A DNA stretch of 64,000 nucleotides. It comes from Viola odorata. Lineage: Eukaryota > Streptophyta > Magnoliopsida > Malpighiales > Violaceae. The notes under the pieces were generated by a model that saw nothing but the letters and a program-made list of their open reading frames with translations, had not been told where the DNA came from and did not search any database. The translations under genes and the position numbers were made by a program. The stretch spans positions 7,636,001-7,700,000 of the forward strand of contig OY829546.1 in the NCBI GenBank assembly GCA_963691705.1. Reading direction: 5' to 3'. This document shows, in pieces, positions 10,328-23,962 of this stretch. Each line of letters opens with the position of its first letter. The stretch's first letter is position 1.

Positions 10328-12880
10328 TACATTTGTTAATCAATTCCATTGGAAGGATAAGCTTGTCAAGCTCGTTAGAACATGATTAATAATATCCGTA
10401 TCAGATTGTTTTAGTAAAGCGTAAAAACCTCTTATTAGTTAATTATTTTATATTATATAAATTTGATCTGTGCATATAATTTATTAAATTAATGGTGTGC
10501 TATTATTTAAGAGAATGAAAAATATGATTGGATGATCTAATCTAATCTAATTTTTTAATGAAAAACAACATGCATTCTTTGGTATTATTGTGCCCCTGCA
10601 CCAAACAAGGGCTAGTGCCTCCCTGGCAATAATATTTTTCTACTATTAAAGTAGTATTAAAAAATCTTTGAAGAAATCATGATCATGATAGGAAGTAATC
10701 CAAGGGCTGCGATCATGCTGCCATGTTGTTGTTGTTTATCTTGAGTAGTAAACCGAGAATTCAATTCTTTATCATGAAGGGCCTGATTGGTATCAAATTT
10801 TAGATAGAATTCAGTTCATTTAAACTGAAATCATAACAAATTTTGTGATTGTTATGATATTTTAAAAATGAATTCAATTCACTCTGAATTGAAACTGAAA
10901 AATTAAAGAAGGTGAGAATTCTAGTCCAAATAGGTGAGATTGTGGTAGAATTCAATCAGTTTTTTAATTATTAATTATCCTATTACAAAATTACCCCTAT
11001 CTAAAACCTACCTTTTGCTTGTCATACGACTCAGCTGCCTTTTGCATCTAGAGAGAACGCGAGAAAGGAGAAGAGAACACAGCGGCCGTCCTCATCGTTT
11101 GCAGCCACAGTTTCCTCACTCTCAGAAATGCTGTCCAAGGTTGTCTTTCTCTTCTTTTTGTTCATTTCTCCATCTGGGTTTTTAAGGATTTCTTCATCTG
11201 GTATTAATCTGGTTTACTTCATACAATTCTTTATTGAAGTGATGGAGTTCGGCAAATTGAGCATAGCAAGGGTGACAGCAAGATTAGATCTTCAATTGAT
11301 GAAGTGCTTGTTGTTCGCTATCAGAGCTTAGCACCTGCTTCTACTGGTAGGAGTTCTATTTGATTCATAGCTTGTTCTTGTTTTCCTTAAGAATGGTATT
11401 TATCTGGTTTCCTTCATACAATACTCAGGCTAAGCCTGTGTTTGAAATATTATTTTGACATAAGTAACTTGTTCCTATGTGCTAGGAAAATATTAGTCTA
11501 GGTGACTCTACTAAGGGTTAGGGAGAAGTTAAGTTGTTCCTTCTGATTACTTTTCTTTTTTTACGGCTACCTTCGCACAGTTGGATGAAACTACGCATGT
11601 TTATGAGATGGTCTAACATATGGTGCTGCATATTTAATAGCCAGGAATTTGGCAAACATATGGTGGAACCTAAACCAGAACATCTGCAAGTTGCTTCACT
11701 TTTTCATCATGTATTTATTTGTCTTTGGGATATTAACTTTTTCGTGCTTGAATTTCAATATTTACAAAATCCAGCACCTCATTTTAAATTTAACAACTAA
11801 CTGCTTGAATTTCCTGAAGACATTTAAGTATGCATATTTGGAGGTCTGTAAACTTTAGTCCTACATGTCTGTTTGACACCATGTAATCCAGCATGGATTG
11901 AGCAGGTAGAACCCAATAACTGGTGTAGATCTACTTATGTATAACACTGCTCTAAAACCTAATCTCATATCTTTACTTGAAAACCATAAAAATGTGCCTA
12001 AAAGGTGGTAGTAAATAAACTCTTAATGCAGTTCAGTAACCCTACAAGCTAGTGCTAATTAGGTTGGCTCATCAATGTCATTCAGTTGATTATATACTCC
12101 ATTTATGATGCTACATTATTGGATTGAATTTGGATATACGATAAGCATAGATATCACCAATTTGAACCAACCCATACCCATACTCTAGCTAAAAAAGCTA
12201 GCTAGATAGCTAGTGGAATCCAAACTCGTTGTTGTTTTGTCAATTTTTGAGCTAATTATCAATTCCACAATTCCTCGAGTCTGTCAACCTGGCCACCTCC
12301 AAAAACTAAGAAAAGAGTATTATTTCTGATCATTAGAGGTGGTATGAGTTCTATACATGGTTGTATTTTTATGAAATCTGTGTAGCCGAGTGGTTAGCTC
12401 GAGCCTCGTGCAACCAGATTTATTTCTCTCACGTTGCTAAAAGTATTAAGGTGGCTGTATTTAATAACAACGAGACACAAGATATGTGCTGTGCAAGAGA
12501 TGTTAATTACATATTTTCATGTTAACACATGAGAAAATTAAATTACTTTCATATTTTTCACGGAATCAGTGATTGATTAGTAACGAATACATATCTTCAG
12601 AATTATCCACAACTCATTCTTAATTTACAAGTCTACTGATATACTGGTTTTGTGTTTAAGGTACAAACTCTACTGATACACCTGTCTATTTGCCCATATA
12701 TGGATTCCAAACAATGTTTTGATACATGGGTCTATTTAAATATTTCATAAGTTTCTCTTTTCACCCTATTAAGTTGCAACATTCTCAGCATAAGATGCAT
12801 ATTACTAATTAGTTGGATCTGTAATTTAGCAAATACATTCAGATTTCAGTGTGCTATTAGTTTGTAATTCTGCCCATTAG

Positions 12881-14246
12881 TTGGAAAAGGTTAAAAAGGA
12901 TACGGTACTTGCTCTAGTTGCTTATGCAGGCTACTTAGTATGGCTCTATAAACATTCTAATTACATAGATAGGCCAATTAGTAGACCTAGAGCACAAAGA
13001 GAAGCAGTACGTAGGGAGTTGATGATGGAGTTACAAACGAATAACAATGCTCGTTGTGTACTACGCATGGGGTTCGATGCGTTTACAGAACTAGTTTCTA
13101 TTCTTCGAGACAAGAACCTCTTAAGAGATACTAAATTCTCTTTTGTTGAAGAACAAGTAGCTAAGTTTCTACACACGATAAGTGGTCAATCAAGGAACCG
13201 TTCAGCAAGTTTTTTCTTTCGTCGCTCAGGAGAGACTGTTAGTCGTCACTTCCATCAAGTTCTTAAAGCAATTTTGAATCTTGAGGATCAATTTTTGATA
13301 CAACCAAATGCATCTTCAATTCCTCAAAAAATATTAGAGGATAGTAGGTTTTATCCTTATTTTCAGGTATAATATTTTTCCTTTAGTCAATAATTATGGT
13401 TTAATAATGTAAATATTTTTTTAAACATGAAACTTTTAACAATTTTTTTTTGTATATATAGAATTGTGTTGGTGCCATCGATAGGACGCATATTCAAGTA
13501 AAGGTACCAAAAGATAGTATTACAAGATATAGAGGAAGAAAGGGATACCCTACCATGAACATTTTAGTAGCATCCTCTTTTGATCTAAGATTTACTTATG
13601 TGCTCCCCGGGTGGGAAGGCTCGGCCTCAGATTCACGAATTTTAGAAAATTCCTTAACTAGAGAACATAAGTTGAAAGTCCCTGAGGGTAAATTTCTTAA
13701 CTTATATTTTTTTTTTCTAGTAGTTTACTAAAAATTCAAAATTGTCAATTAACTTATTTTTTGTAATTAATTAAAGTTTTTTTTTTAGGTAAGTTCTATT
13801 TAGCCGATGCAGGTTATATGTTAAGGTCGGGGTTTATCACTCCCTCTAGGAGTACACGTTACCACTTGAAAGAATACTCTCAACGTCGGCCTGAAAATGC
13901 CAAAGAGTTATTTAATTTAAGGCATGCGTCGTTACGTAATTCTGTTGAGAGATCTTTTGGTGTCTTGAAATCTAGATTTCCAATTTTATCTCAAGATGCA
14001 AGATATGATGTGGATACGACATCAAACATTGTGTTAGCTTGCTGCATTTTACATAATTTCTTGATGAATGTTGATCCGGATGAAGAATTGATTGCACGCG
14101 TTGATAGGGAGTTAATGCATGTTGAAACCGAAGATGGACACTTAATTGGAGGGGGTGTTTCTAGAAGTGAAGATGGTAGGAGAGGAGAGATGATCAGAGA
14201 ATCAATAGCTGCACAAATGTGGCATGATTATGTCGCTCAGGATTAG
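12881..14246 (+). CDS. Harbinger DDE transposase (HARBI1/ALP1-like)
   Basis: Nuclease that would cut and paste the surrounding transposon. Exons 12881-13366, 13462-13687 and 13789-14246 join in phase to 389 codons. The catalytic DDE triad is recognisable: Asp in VGAIDRTHIQ, Asp in FYLADAGYML and Glu in RNSVERSFGVLKSRF, followed by the usual ACCILHNFL. No frameshift or internal stop was seen. The start is uncertain: the open frame begins after TAG at 12878 with TTG GAA AAG, and the first in-frame ATG lies near residue 48. Either an original ATGGAAAAG has mutated to TTG, or a 5' exon is spliced in at the TAG; for example ATG CTG TCC AAG at 11128-11139 would stay in frame. Confidence 0.88.
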
Positions 14247-14544
14247 TTTTTTAGCTGCACAAATTTGTAATGTGAGCATGGATTTTTTCGATATGAGTTT
14301 TGTTTTATGCTTTGCTGAACATGTTGTTTTTATGTATTAGAGGAAAAACTAATTTGGAATGATGATCTGCAAGATTTAAGCAGATTTAGAGTATATGATG
14401 ATCTTTGTGGATGACTTTTGCTTACTTTTGTATGTTTGGTTTTTCCTGTTTTTTCTCGAATTATTTTTCCTGTTTTGACTTGTAAATTTGCTCTCAATCA
14501 TGATATCATTTTCTAGGAGTACTGCTACTTTTTCAGTTGGAAGA

Positions 14545-15548
14545 ATGGAAGTGGATAATGCTCAAGAGACAAGCGCCACTAGTGAAGATATGAAATCTGC
14601 TAGTGGTTATTTTAAGTGGACTACATAAATGGATGGGTTAATGCTAGAAATTTTGAAAGAGGAAAAGAACAAAGGTTTGAAAGATGATAGGAACTTTTCT
14701 GCATTGTCTTATAAAAGAGTAGTAACAGAGGTTAACAATCAGTTTGGGGTAGTTATTAACAAAGCAAAGGTTGTTAACCGATTGAAAACTGTGAAGGATC
14801 AAATGTTTCTAGCTTGTCAAGTTCTTAAGAAAAGTGGGTTTGGATGGGATGAAACCACCAAAAGGATTGAAGCTGAACCGGAAGTGTGGATTGAAATGAT
14901 TAAGGTATGTATCTTGTCAAAGTTCTTATGTTTTTCCATTTGTTAATGGGATGAAACACCATTTATGATTAATGTTGAATTTTTGTTTAATATTAGGCTG
15001 ATGAAAAGTACAAACTTGTTCGCGGGAGGACTTTACACCATTTGGACCTCTTTCGTGAGATCTTTGAGAAAGATCGAGCCACCGGTGAAGTAGCTGAAAC
15101 TGCAAAAGAGAAGATCAGACGATGGGAAAGAGAAAAAAGAGAGTTGACGATCGATGATGTGGATGAAATGATAGGTACTAATGAAGCTCAACTAGAGAAC
15201 CTTTCTCCGTTTGAGAGTGGGGGAAACACGTCCAATGATACCCAAGGTGGATCGGTATCTACTTCTAAAGGTACTAAAAGGAAACAGCCAATGAAGACTA
15301 CAATAATTGATGAAATTTCAGAAGTGACAAGTGCTATGAACAAAATAGCAGATGCAATTTTGAGTACCAGCCGACGTGTTTGGAGTGAACCGGAAATTTT
15401 TGAGGCAATGGAAGGGTTAGGGCTCGAAGGGACTGCTTTATTAGATGCCGTGGATTGGCTTGTGGCTCATCCAGATTTGATTGGCACGTTTTTTGCATGC
15501 CCGAATGGTCTACGTGCTCTATGGTTGGCTAGGAAAATGCAAGGATAG
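14545..15548 (+). pseudogene. Harbinger Myb/SANT-like DNA-binding protein, one premature stop
   Basis: Second gene of the Harbinger element; the partner protein binds the transposon ends and helps bring in the transposase. Exons 14545-14904 and 14997-15548 would encode 303 residues, except that codon 28 is TAA (14626-14628), directly between FKWTT and MDGLMLEILKEEKNKG. The rest is intact: the trihelix/Myb-like domain (YKRVVTEVNNQFG, VVNRLKTVKDQ, SGFGWDETT, VWIEMIKADEKY), a Lys/Glu-rich helix (IRRWEREKREL), a low-complexity linker and a conserved C-terminal region. The ATG immediately after the stop could start a protein lacking only the first 28 residues, so some function may remain. Confidence 0.82.
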
Positions 15549-16572
15549 TAGTTGCTTTTGATCATATTTTTATGTTTATTATTGTGAGATGATGGAGGTT
15601 CTACTTAGAATCTAGTTGATATTATGTCTCTGTTTCTTCTTCTTGTACTATTGTTGCTCCAATTCTGTTGGCTTTATTGAACTTGACTTAGGTACTTATA
15701 TTAGATGCTCCCAATCAGGTTGAAACCATATTACAGAGGCTCCCAATCAGTGAGTTATGATCGCTGAAAAGTCTTGGGAATTTGTCTATTATGTTTAACC
15801 TCCTTCCTTTACTATTAAACTGATTGAGATGCTTATGGTTTGCTGGAATGTTACTTCATTCTGAGTATTAGATAATTGATGGAATAGCTGTGTAATCTTG
15901 GCTATTGTTAGAACTATTTTTTGGTCTTTTTTTTGAATGGTCTGTCATGAATAGCTGTGTAATCTTGGCTATTGGTAGAACTATTCTGCTGGCTTTTATG
16001 GGTAAATATGAATGTGATTAAGAGGCTTGAACTCGACAGTTGTCATTTCTGCTTTGCAACAAGCAACGACATATGCATCAATATTCTTATGTACCAGGAT
16101 AGTGATGTGTTTCTGTCCGTGGCAGCTATTATCCAGAAAACGATTAAGGTGTAAATTTCGATAATTATGAATGATATTTGGTACTCTTTCAAGACGTGCA
16201 AGCACGTAGAAGAAAACAACCAAGTTATTGAAACTGGAGGTCCTTTGTTATTCTAACATGATAGCTAAACAGCAAAGTAAACATAATTCAAGAAATATGT
16301 AACGAATCTAGGGGTATAATTGAAGATTTTTTTTTCTATTTTATGGGTAAATTTTAATTTAGGGGTATAATGGTCAAATAAGTAAAATGAAATCATTTCT
16401 TAACGATACCAAACAATATGTTCATTTCAATTCAATTGAATTCTTTCAATTTTATGTGGTTATACCAATCATTAAAGTTCATTCATTAATTCAATTCAAT
16501 TGAATTCTAATTGAATTGAATTAATGAAATGAATTGAACTCTAGCATGATTTTGATACCAAACACCCCCGAA

Positions 16573-19500
16573 ATGCAATCATCATCATCATTTTTGATTA
16601 ATTCTATGATCAATATGTTGTTGTTATACCAAACACCACACAATCATAATTAATTAATTATTTAATTAAGCACTGTTCACTTTCTTGTTTGTTTTCATAT
16701 GATTAATTAACCAAACAAAAACCCATCAACCCTTTTCTTATTTTCTGTTTTCTTTTCTCTCCTTGATTTTTGCAGTTAGCGAAAAAGAAAATGTAGAAAG
16801 AGTGTTGATCATCATGGGTATTATTAAACTAGTGTTAATTGAATACATTACATGATGATGATTTTGATGATAATTGAAAACGAGATGACTCTTCTTCTGG
16901 TGGCATTAGACCGCTGACTCACCAACCCAAAAACAACGCTTCGTTACCAGTAACTAGGCACAAGTGTCAAAACCTAATTGGGTCACGTTTGAATATAATC
17001 GGATTTTTAAAAAACGACGATGATTTTATATTTCATATACTCGACACGAAAACTAAAATTAAAAATGGATAAATTGTGGTACAGAGTATAATATTTTAAT
17101 AATAAGATAACGAAGCGTGATGTGTAATCAGAAAGGAAAGAAGATCTGGTCAGATAAGCACGAGATTTGACCATAAACGCTGCCTCCTTTTTTTAATAGA
17201 CTAAACTAAACTAATGCTATGCTTTAACAAAAGAAAATAGAGAGAGAGAGAAGGGAAGGGGCAGACAAAGAGACCAATGTGTTACTTCTCCAAGAAAAAG
17301 CTTCTTTGCGCCCATAAGTATTTTTATTAGTATTATTTAAAAGGATATTAGGAGAGGAGAGCGTGCAGCTGCTCGACATATTCTCGAAATATGATACGAA
17401 TAAGATTTTAAATGTTTAGTTCTCCGAATATCACTTATCTTCCGGTAAGGAGTACTCCGTATGATGGATGTTGTTTTGCGGAGGAGAGAGCTGGTTAACA
17501 GTAAGAATTTGTCATTCATTTATGAAATCTCGGAACTATCATAAAAGCAAATTCCGAAAGGTGAATACATCTTTTCTTGGATTGTCTGTGCCTGTGGCTT
17601 TGACCTCATTGAAGGTTGTGATCCAATTCCAAAGATAAAAGGCCAGATGAGATGATGGGTATCCAATGAGTTGATCACTTGACAATCTATGCGTTGATAG
17701 ATAGATAGGGGTCAGAAAATCTTGGTGCTTGGGTAATTGATTTTCTTGGTGGGTGTTTGTTTTTAAGTACTTTTTTTTTTGATATTACTTAAAAAAATAA
17801 AAAATAATGAGTAGGGCCCATGCGCGTGGATTGGTGGTAATTAGAAAATTAAAAGAACACATCTTAGAGGATGTGACCAGGTCAGATTTGTCATGCTTTC
17901 GGGATCATTGCAATAATTGAAGTCATGCAGGCTTTAATGATCAGCTTAGAGGGAGAGAGAGAAATACTACATGCTACGATACGAGTGTGCATTATTGGTT
18001 GGGGCCCATCATAAACCATGGGATGTGTTTGTTTAAGTGGTAAAATCTGAAGGAGTACAAAACAAAGAGAGTATTGAATTGATCTTAAAGTAAAGCTCCT
18101 CCTACTACTTAGGTAATTGTGTGTCAAGCCCTAAGGCCGGGTAGGCTTTGGTTTAAAGAGAGCTTTTTGAATGTGAATGTCTCATGACACGTGGTTGGTA
18201 ACTACTACCGACTGCCATGCGAGCAACAGCTTCCCTTTTATATGGTCAAATGTCCGGTTTCAATTTAACCTCGCGAGTGAATATTTTATGCTGAAAAAGA
18301 AAGGCTTAAGAAGTATCACTAGCCTGCCTTGGATACTTGTTGACAATAAAAGCCCACCAATGAAAAGAGAAAAGGTTCATTGCCTATTTGATTCTCTTTG
18401 TTTCCATGAAAACATTGTTTGCTTCCTTTATTTACACCAAAATTTGGATCATACTCCTTATTTTTGCTGTTTAAATTAATGAGGGAATCTACGTGGGACG
18501 ATATTCAAATGAATTATTATTGTCCTGTTTAGAAGGAGTCCGGGAAGAATGGAATTGAAGTGTAGGGCAGATGAAGATGGAGAATAGCAAGTAGCAACAT
18601 CTGCTCAGTGCTTTGCTTAGTACGTCGACCATGGAGGGAGTATATGGTAATTGCGCAGTTATGGCGAAATGAGAACGTAATTATAAGATCACAAAAGGGA
18701 GGATGGAAGTCACGTGACTTATGCGTGATTTGACTAATGATGACGAGGTGTCGTTGGGCCCAAGTCAGAGAAATGACGTGAGAGATGATAATTATTAGTA
18801 CTACTTATTTGACAAAATAAATAATTAGCTTTAATAATTGAAAACTAGCTAGTAGTAGTAACTAATTAGATAAATAAAAGAAGTATAAATGTACGAATTT
18901 TTTTAAAATTTCTGGATATCCTCCGTTCCCTTTCGGTAGGAAATAAATCATATTTAAATATTATTGAGTTTTTTTTTACAAATTCGAATCTCACAAACAT
19001 TATAGAATAATAAGTGAAGAGGAGGAAATGATGGAGAGGGGAGAGGGGGAGAGGGTTTGTGTATGTGTGATGGGGACACAGTGCAGCAACCTAAGGAGAC
19101 AAAACAATACAGCAGCAATCATTTGTACAAAGGATGTTATTAGGGTTCTCTCTTTTCTTCTTCTTTTTTTTCAATATTTAATTTTCCACACTAATTTTTT
19201 TGCATTATTATTATTGGTAAATGGGCACGTTGTGGGGTCCCTTCTTTTGTATGGCAGCCATAACTCAAATTATTGTGCCTTGATTGTATCCGTGTTCTTT
19301 GCTTTTTCTGGGTTCTTCCTCAAAAATAAAATTTCTGACCGTTTAAGAGAGTCTCGTTTTCTCAATAAGTATGTAATTTATCGATAATTCTTCTATAAAA
19401 TAAGAAATATAGAAGGATTATTATGAGAAGATTAAAGAGTTTGCAGGCCATCATCCTCTCCGGTCCTTTAAGCCTCCGCCTTGGGCTAGTGGAGGATTGA

Positions 19501-22500
19501 CGAGATTCTGGGCTGAGGAATGGGCAGGCTAAAGGGGGTCCCTCTTGGGGTAGTGATAGTGATGGTCCGTCCTAAAGGGCAATACATAGGAGCAGAAGTA
19601 GCCACAAAGAACAACGAACAAGTATCAACGAGGAGAGGAAGGGCAGTCAATTATTGCAATCATGACTCCCCTCTGTCTTTCTAACCCTTGCTTGTCTACT
19701 TACAATACAATATTGTTCCTTTTTATGCAAGTCTCCATCACTATTTACTACTGTTTCTCACATTCTCTCTCTTTCTTTTTCTTCTAAAATCGCCTATTTC
19801 AAAATTCAAAGGATACTAGGTTACAAGTTCTACAAATTATCACTATACTACTGATTTTTCAATCCGCGGACAGGACCAAATCATTTTAAAAGCTTTAACG
19901 ATTTGTAGCTTCTTTTTTAATAAAAAATTCATTTGTGTTCTTTTTAAAAAATTTAATCACAGTTTTTTTAAAAAACAATAGACCAAATCAAAATACTTCG
20001 GTTTTTCTAATCTACAAATTTAACCAAACTATTTTTAAACAAATTTGGTTCAATCCATTTTCAATAATTCGATTCGGTCCGGTTTAACCAAACTATTTCT
20101 GCAATTAATTTTTTAATTTACTTGGAAAAGAAAATGAACATGATGATTTCTTCCCTCTTTATCATTCATTACAAGAAGCTCATGACCATATATATGGTCA
20201 TAAATAAAAATAGCTGAAATCATTCGCTGCATATTGAATAATTCCCCTCTTATGGAAATGATTGAACTCATAAATATATAAGACCGTCCAAAATCAAGAG
20301 TGATATATCTACCATCTTAACCAATCACATTCAGTTTGATTTAGCCAAGATTTGAAATTAATCCACCAGATTTATTACCCCCTAGCTATTTAAATGGCCA
20401 ACCTGAAATTGAAACAAATAGAGTTCACTATTCCATGCCACATCAGAATATTATAATTCTAGTTAGATTTAGTTTTCAAGTGATCTTAATCAAATGATGT
20501 TAGATTTAAAGTGTAATTTGTTTAAACAAATTGTTGTTAGTATGTGCTAGTACCAAAAAAAAAAAAAGATTTAAAGATGAGTGTGATATAATAAAGACTT
20601 GTTAGCATGCAAAGCTGTAAAATGGAAGGATCTTTGTTCCCTTTCAGACATCATAATTAGGGCTTTGCCATGCTTTCTTTTGGTTATCGTAATCATAATA
20701 ACCATCTTCTTCATGATCATCATCGTCGTTGAAGTCATCCAGGGCCAGGCCATGCCCCTTTTTCACATCCTGCCCCGATGCTATATTGTGTTAGGAAAGA
20801 AAGGGACAAACAACCCTAAAAAATTACTTGTCTTTTTCGTGCCTCATGATAATGATAATTATGATCATACTCTTCGCAATAATTGTAACCGTTTCTTAAT
20901 ATTTTCTTTTCCTACCTTATAAAAATAAACAATTACCTTTTGTCTCAATCTTTTCGTCACTCAAAAAAATAGCTATTTCCGAATAATCGATAAAAGTAAT
21001 CAAGAATTGATATTGGTTGTGGTTAAATGATAAGATACTGATTCACCTTTAATTAATATGTCTCAAGTTCGAGTTTCGAGAATAGAGAAAATCATATTGG
21101 AAGAGTCACTACCTTTTGAAAACCTGACAGAACTCAAACGATATTTATTAGTTTTAGTTAAGAGAACACCGAAGATAATATATATATATACAAGTAATCA
21201 AGAATATTATGAAAAGTTAGAAGAACTCCTTTTTAATGATTCGCAAGAGTCCAAGTTTCACCAAATTACAAGTCCGTTGCCTCTATAAAAGTCCATGTTT
21301 TATGCTAATCTTGACACTAATATGCATTATTTAGCTCATAATGATGAAGCTGTGTCATCATCGCTTACATCTCTTGGAGAACTTCTTTCTATTTTTCTTT
21401 GTTTGCATTAGTAAGAATTAATTATTTCATTCCGTTCAAATGGTGCATGTAGGTTAAGGGATTGGAATATAGTGGATTAATTAAAGGGCAAACTAATTAA
21501 TTTGGAAAAAAAAATATAGTACTGTTGGATTTTTATATATAGTATGGTCAACAAATACAATAGCAGAAAGAAAACATTCCTGTCATTTTTTTATAAAGAA
21601 CTAAATAATAATAAAAGCTCAAAATGCAAATTCGGCCCGGAGCCCACCAAAATTGAATGTGACAATGGAATGAAACCCCGTTCCCACCCTCGACCAGAAG
21701 AAGGCCCATTAAATTAAAGCACAAATTTACAAGCCCACCCACCCTCTAATTTCTTTTTTCAAGCATCCAATATCCTGTCACTATACTCGATGACGATTAT
21801 TCTGAACTCGAGCTAATCAGCACTTCAAAGCTCTACAAAGTTCTCCCTTATAATTTTTTCACACAGCTGCATACTTATTATTCGAACTTAAAATCTCTAA
21901 TTAAGTTATCAGTTGATCCACACGCTTGTGTGTTATTAATTTCTTTTTTACTTATTGGTGTTAGTTTTCTGGAAAAAAATGAGAGTAAAAGGATTATATA
22001 AAACCTAATAATACTCGATCGAAATTAATCTTTTTTTCGAAAAAAATCGGAAAAAAAATTGTGCTTTATTGAGATTGTTTATTGGAATCCAACGAACTTT
22101 GTTTACTTGAAATTTTCCGTGAATTGGTAATTGCTCGGAAAATGTTACTATTAGTTATTAGTATTGACTACTCCCATCATTGAGCATGGGATTGGGAGAT
22201 TGATGGAAATGGACGGATGGATGACTTGGAAACTACTCACTCTCACATTTTCCAATCATGCCATCATTTCTACTATGCCCCTTTCCTCACATCTTTTACT
22301 TTCATTCTCGTCCGTTCGTCATCATCATCCCATGATGCCGCGTCATCATCACCATCTTCTTCTTCTTTTTTCAAAATATCCTGGAGTAGAGAATGATTCC
22401 TTGTCTTGCCTGTTTTGGTAGGGCCAGCATAACGTTTTTCTGATGTAGGAACCAGCTAATGCTGATGTTCTTCTTCTAACATAATAATTATACAGTAGCA

Positions 22501-23962
22501 TCAATCATACCATAAGACAATTTTTATTCCTATCATTATTCATCAACTTGCCTCCTTTTGACTCGTAAAATTCATAACCCATCTCTTGTTTGACTCATGA
22601 ATCCATAGATTTTTAGAACATATTGCGGTAACAGACGACTAGTCATTATAAAAAACATATGCAAGGCCACAAGACAGTACAATAATACCCTCTTTTTTTC
22701 CCTTTTTTCGAAACAATTCAATAATCCGATTACTATATTCCAGATGCAATCTTGTTAGTTTAAAAAATAAATAAAAATGAAGCTTTTAGTTATACTGGAT
22801 CAGCTATTGTTGCGTCTCTTGTGTTGAGTTAGGTCCATCAGAGTGTGATGGGCTCAGGCTTTGCCATATTCTTATTTCCTACCTGTACTTTTTTTCTTTC
22901 TAGTAAATTTTTTTTGACATTCTCAGCAACATGATATTGTCATTATTATATTCAGTTGCTAATTATTCTTTTAAATAAAAAATAATTACAATACATAAAC
23001 TTTAATTATTTAATTCAGTTGATATTTTCATTCTTTTAAGTAAAAAACTGTTGGCTCCCTGTATTTAACCTCTAATAGCTTCACCTTAATCCCGACTCAG
23101 TAGGTTAGAGAGACATGGTGGAAAGTCGAAACAATTAAATTCTACAATAATCTAATAATAGTGTCTCTAAACAAAGAGCATGTTACTAAGATTCACGCTA
23201 ACGAACATGTAAAAGTCGGAACTGGTGTATATTTTCCCGTGGTTTGTGCTTGAAATATGAAAATTTTATCTGCAGGAAGCAAAATATCCCCAGAAGCTAC
23301 ATCGTATTAGTGACCCCATCCCAGGTTAGGCTGGACATTACGGCTGCACATGGTAATATCTGACAACAACCTAACCTTGCCACCACAACACAAAGGATTT
23401 CTTAGCAAACTTCTTTGTTTTTTCTTGAAAGCAAGGCACATACTAGATATTTAGACTATAAAAATACTCAGACCTGTTTAAACATTAAAGTGCATTTGGA
23501 AAGTTGTGTAAATTGTAAAAGGAACAAACAAAAAAAATCTGAAAACCAAGCAATGAAAAAGCATAAGCACAAATAGAATTATTAAGGAACCAAACCATCT
23601 TATCCAACTTTTCAGACAATGGTAGACAAATTAGCCTAGAATTTATCAGTTTTCCATCATTATGAAGCTTGAAAGGGGTTTATGTACAAGGAAAGGAATC
23701 CAATCGGCCTACTTGCCTCACTACAAATTTAACTCGCCATACGAATAGAAAAGCACATTCTCCTTAGTGAAGTACAACCAACATCTGAAGACAACATAAC
23801 ACTGAGCTGCAAGCGCTGGTACTTTTATAATCACCTTATGAGTCAATGATTGTGGCACCTATGTAGAGAGAAAATTACTATAAGAGGGAGGTAGCACTTA
23901 CATACATGTTTGGATGTTTATGCTTGAGCAGCTCTCAGGATTATTATAATTAGATACTCTTT
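16573..23962. other. gene-poor intergenic region
   Basis: About 7.4 kb with no recognisable protein gene or RNA gene. Small items only: a 20-bp perfect palindrome at 20182-20201, and a SINE-like head near 21025-21080 (GTGGTTAAATGATAAG followed by AAGTTCGAGT, resembling A and B boxes). Open frames near 19028, 20599 and 22164 are low complexity or shadow-like. No long terminal repeats or transposase domains were seen. Confidence 0.5.

Larger units (their letters stand above)
10779..16569 (+). mobile_element. PIF/Harbinger DNA transposon, near-complete, 5.8 kb
   Basis: Class II element with both Harbinger genes. The left end GGGCCTGATTGGTATCAAA and the inverted right end GGGGGTGTTTGGTATCAAA form imperfect terminal repeats. 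A 3-bp GAA lies immediately outside each end (10776-10778 and 16570-16572), the target-duplication size expected for this superfamily. Subterminal regions at both ends are rich in GAATTCAATTC-like palindromes. Inside are the transposase (12881-14246) and the Myb/SANT-like gene (14545-15548), both on the plus strand. The 2.1 kb before the transposase holds no recognisable gene, and neither does the 1 kb after the second gene. The intact ends and mostly open frames suggest recent insertion, but the second gene has a stop codon. Confidence 0.9.

Noticed and set aside
12384..12420. tRNA-like A box (TAGCCGAGTGG)
   Set aside because: No B box or cloverleaf follows within the expected distance, so neither a tRNA nor a SINE could be supported.
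20571..20922. Overlapping open frames rich in Asp codons on one strand and Ile on the other
   Set aside because: Repetitive composition, no recognised motif, no exon partners.
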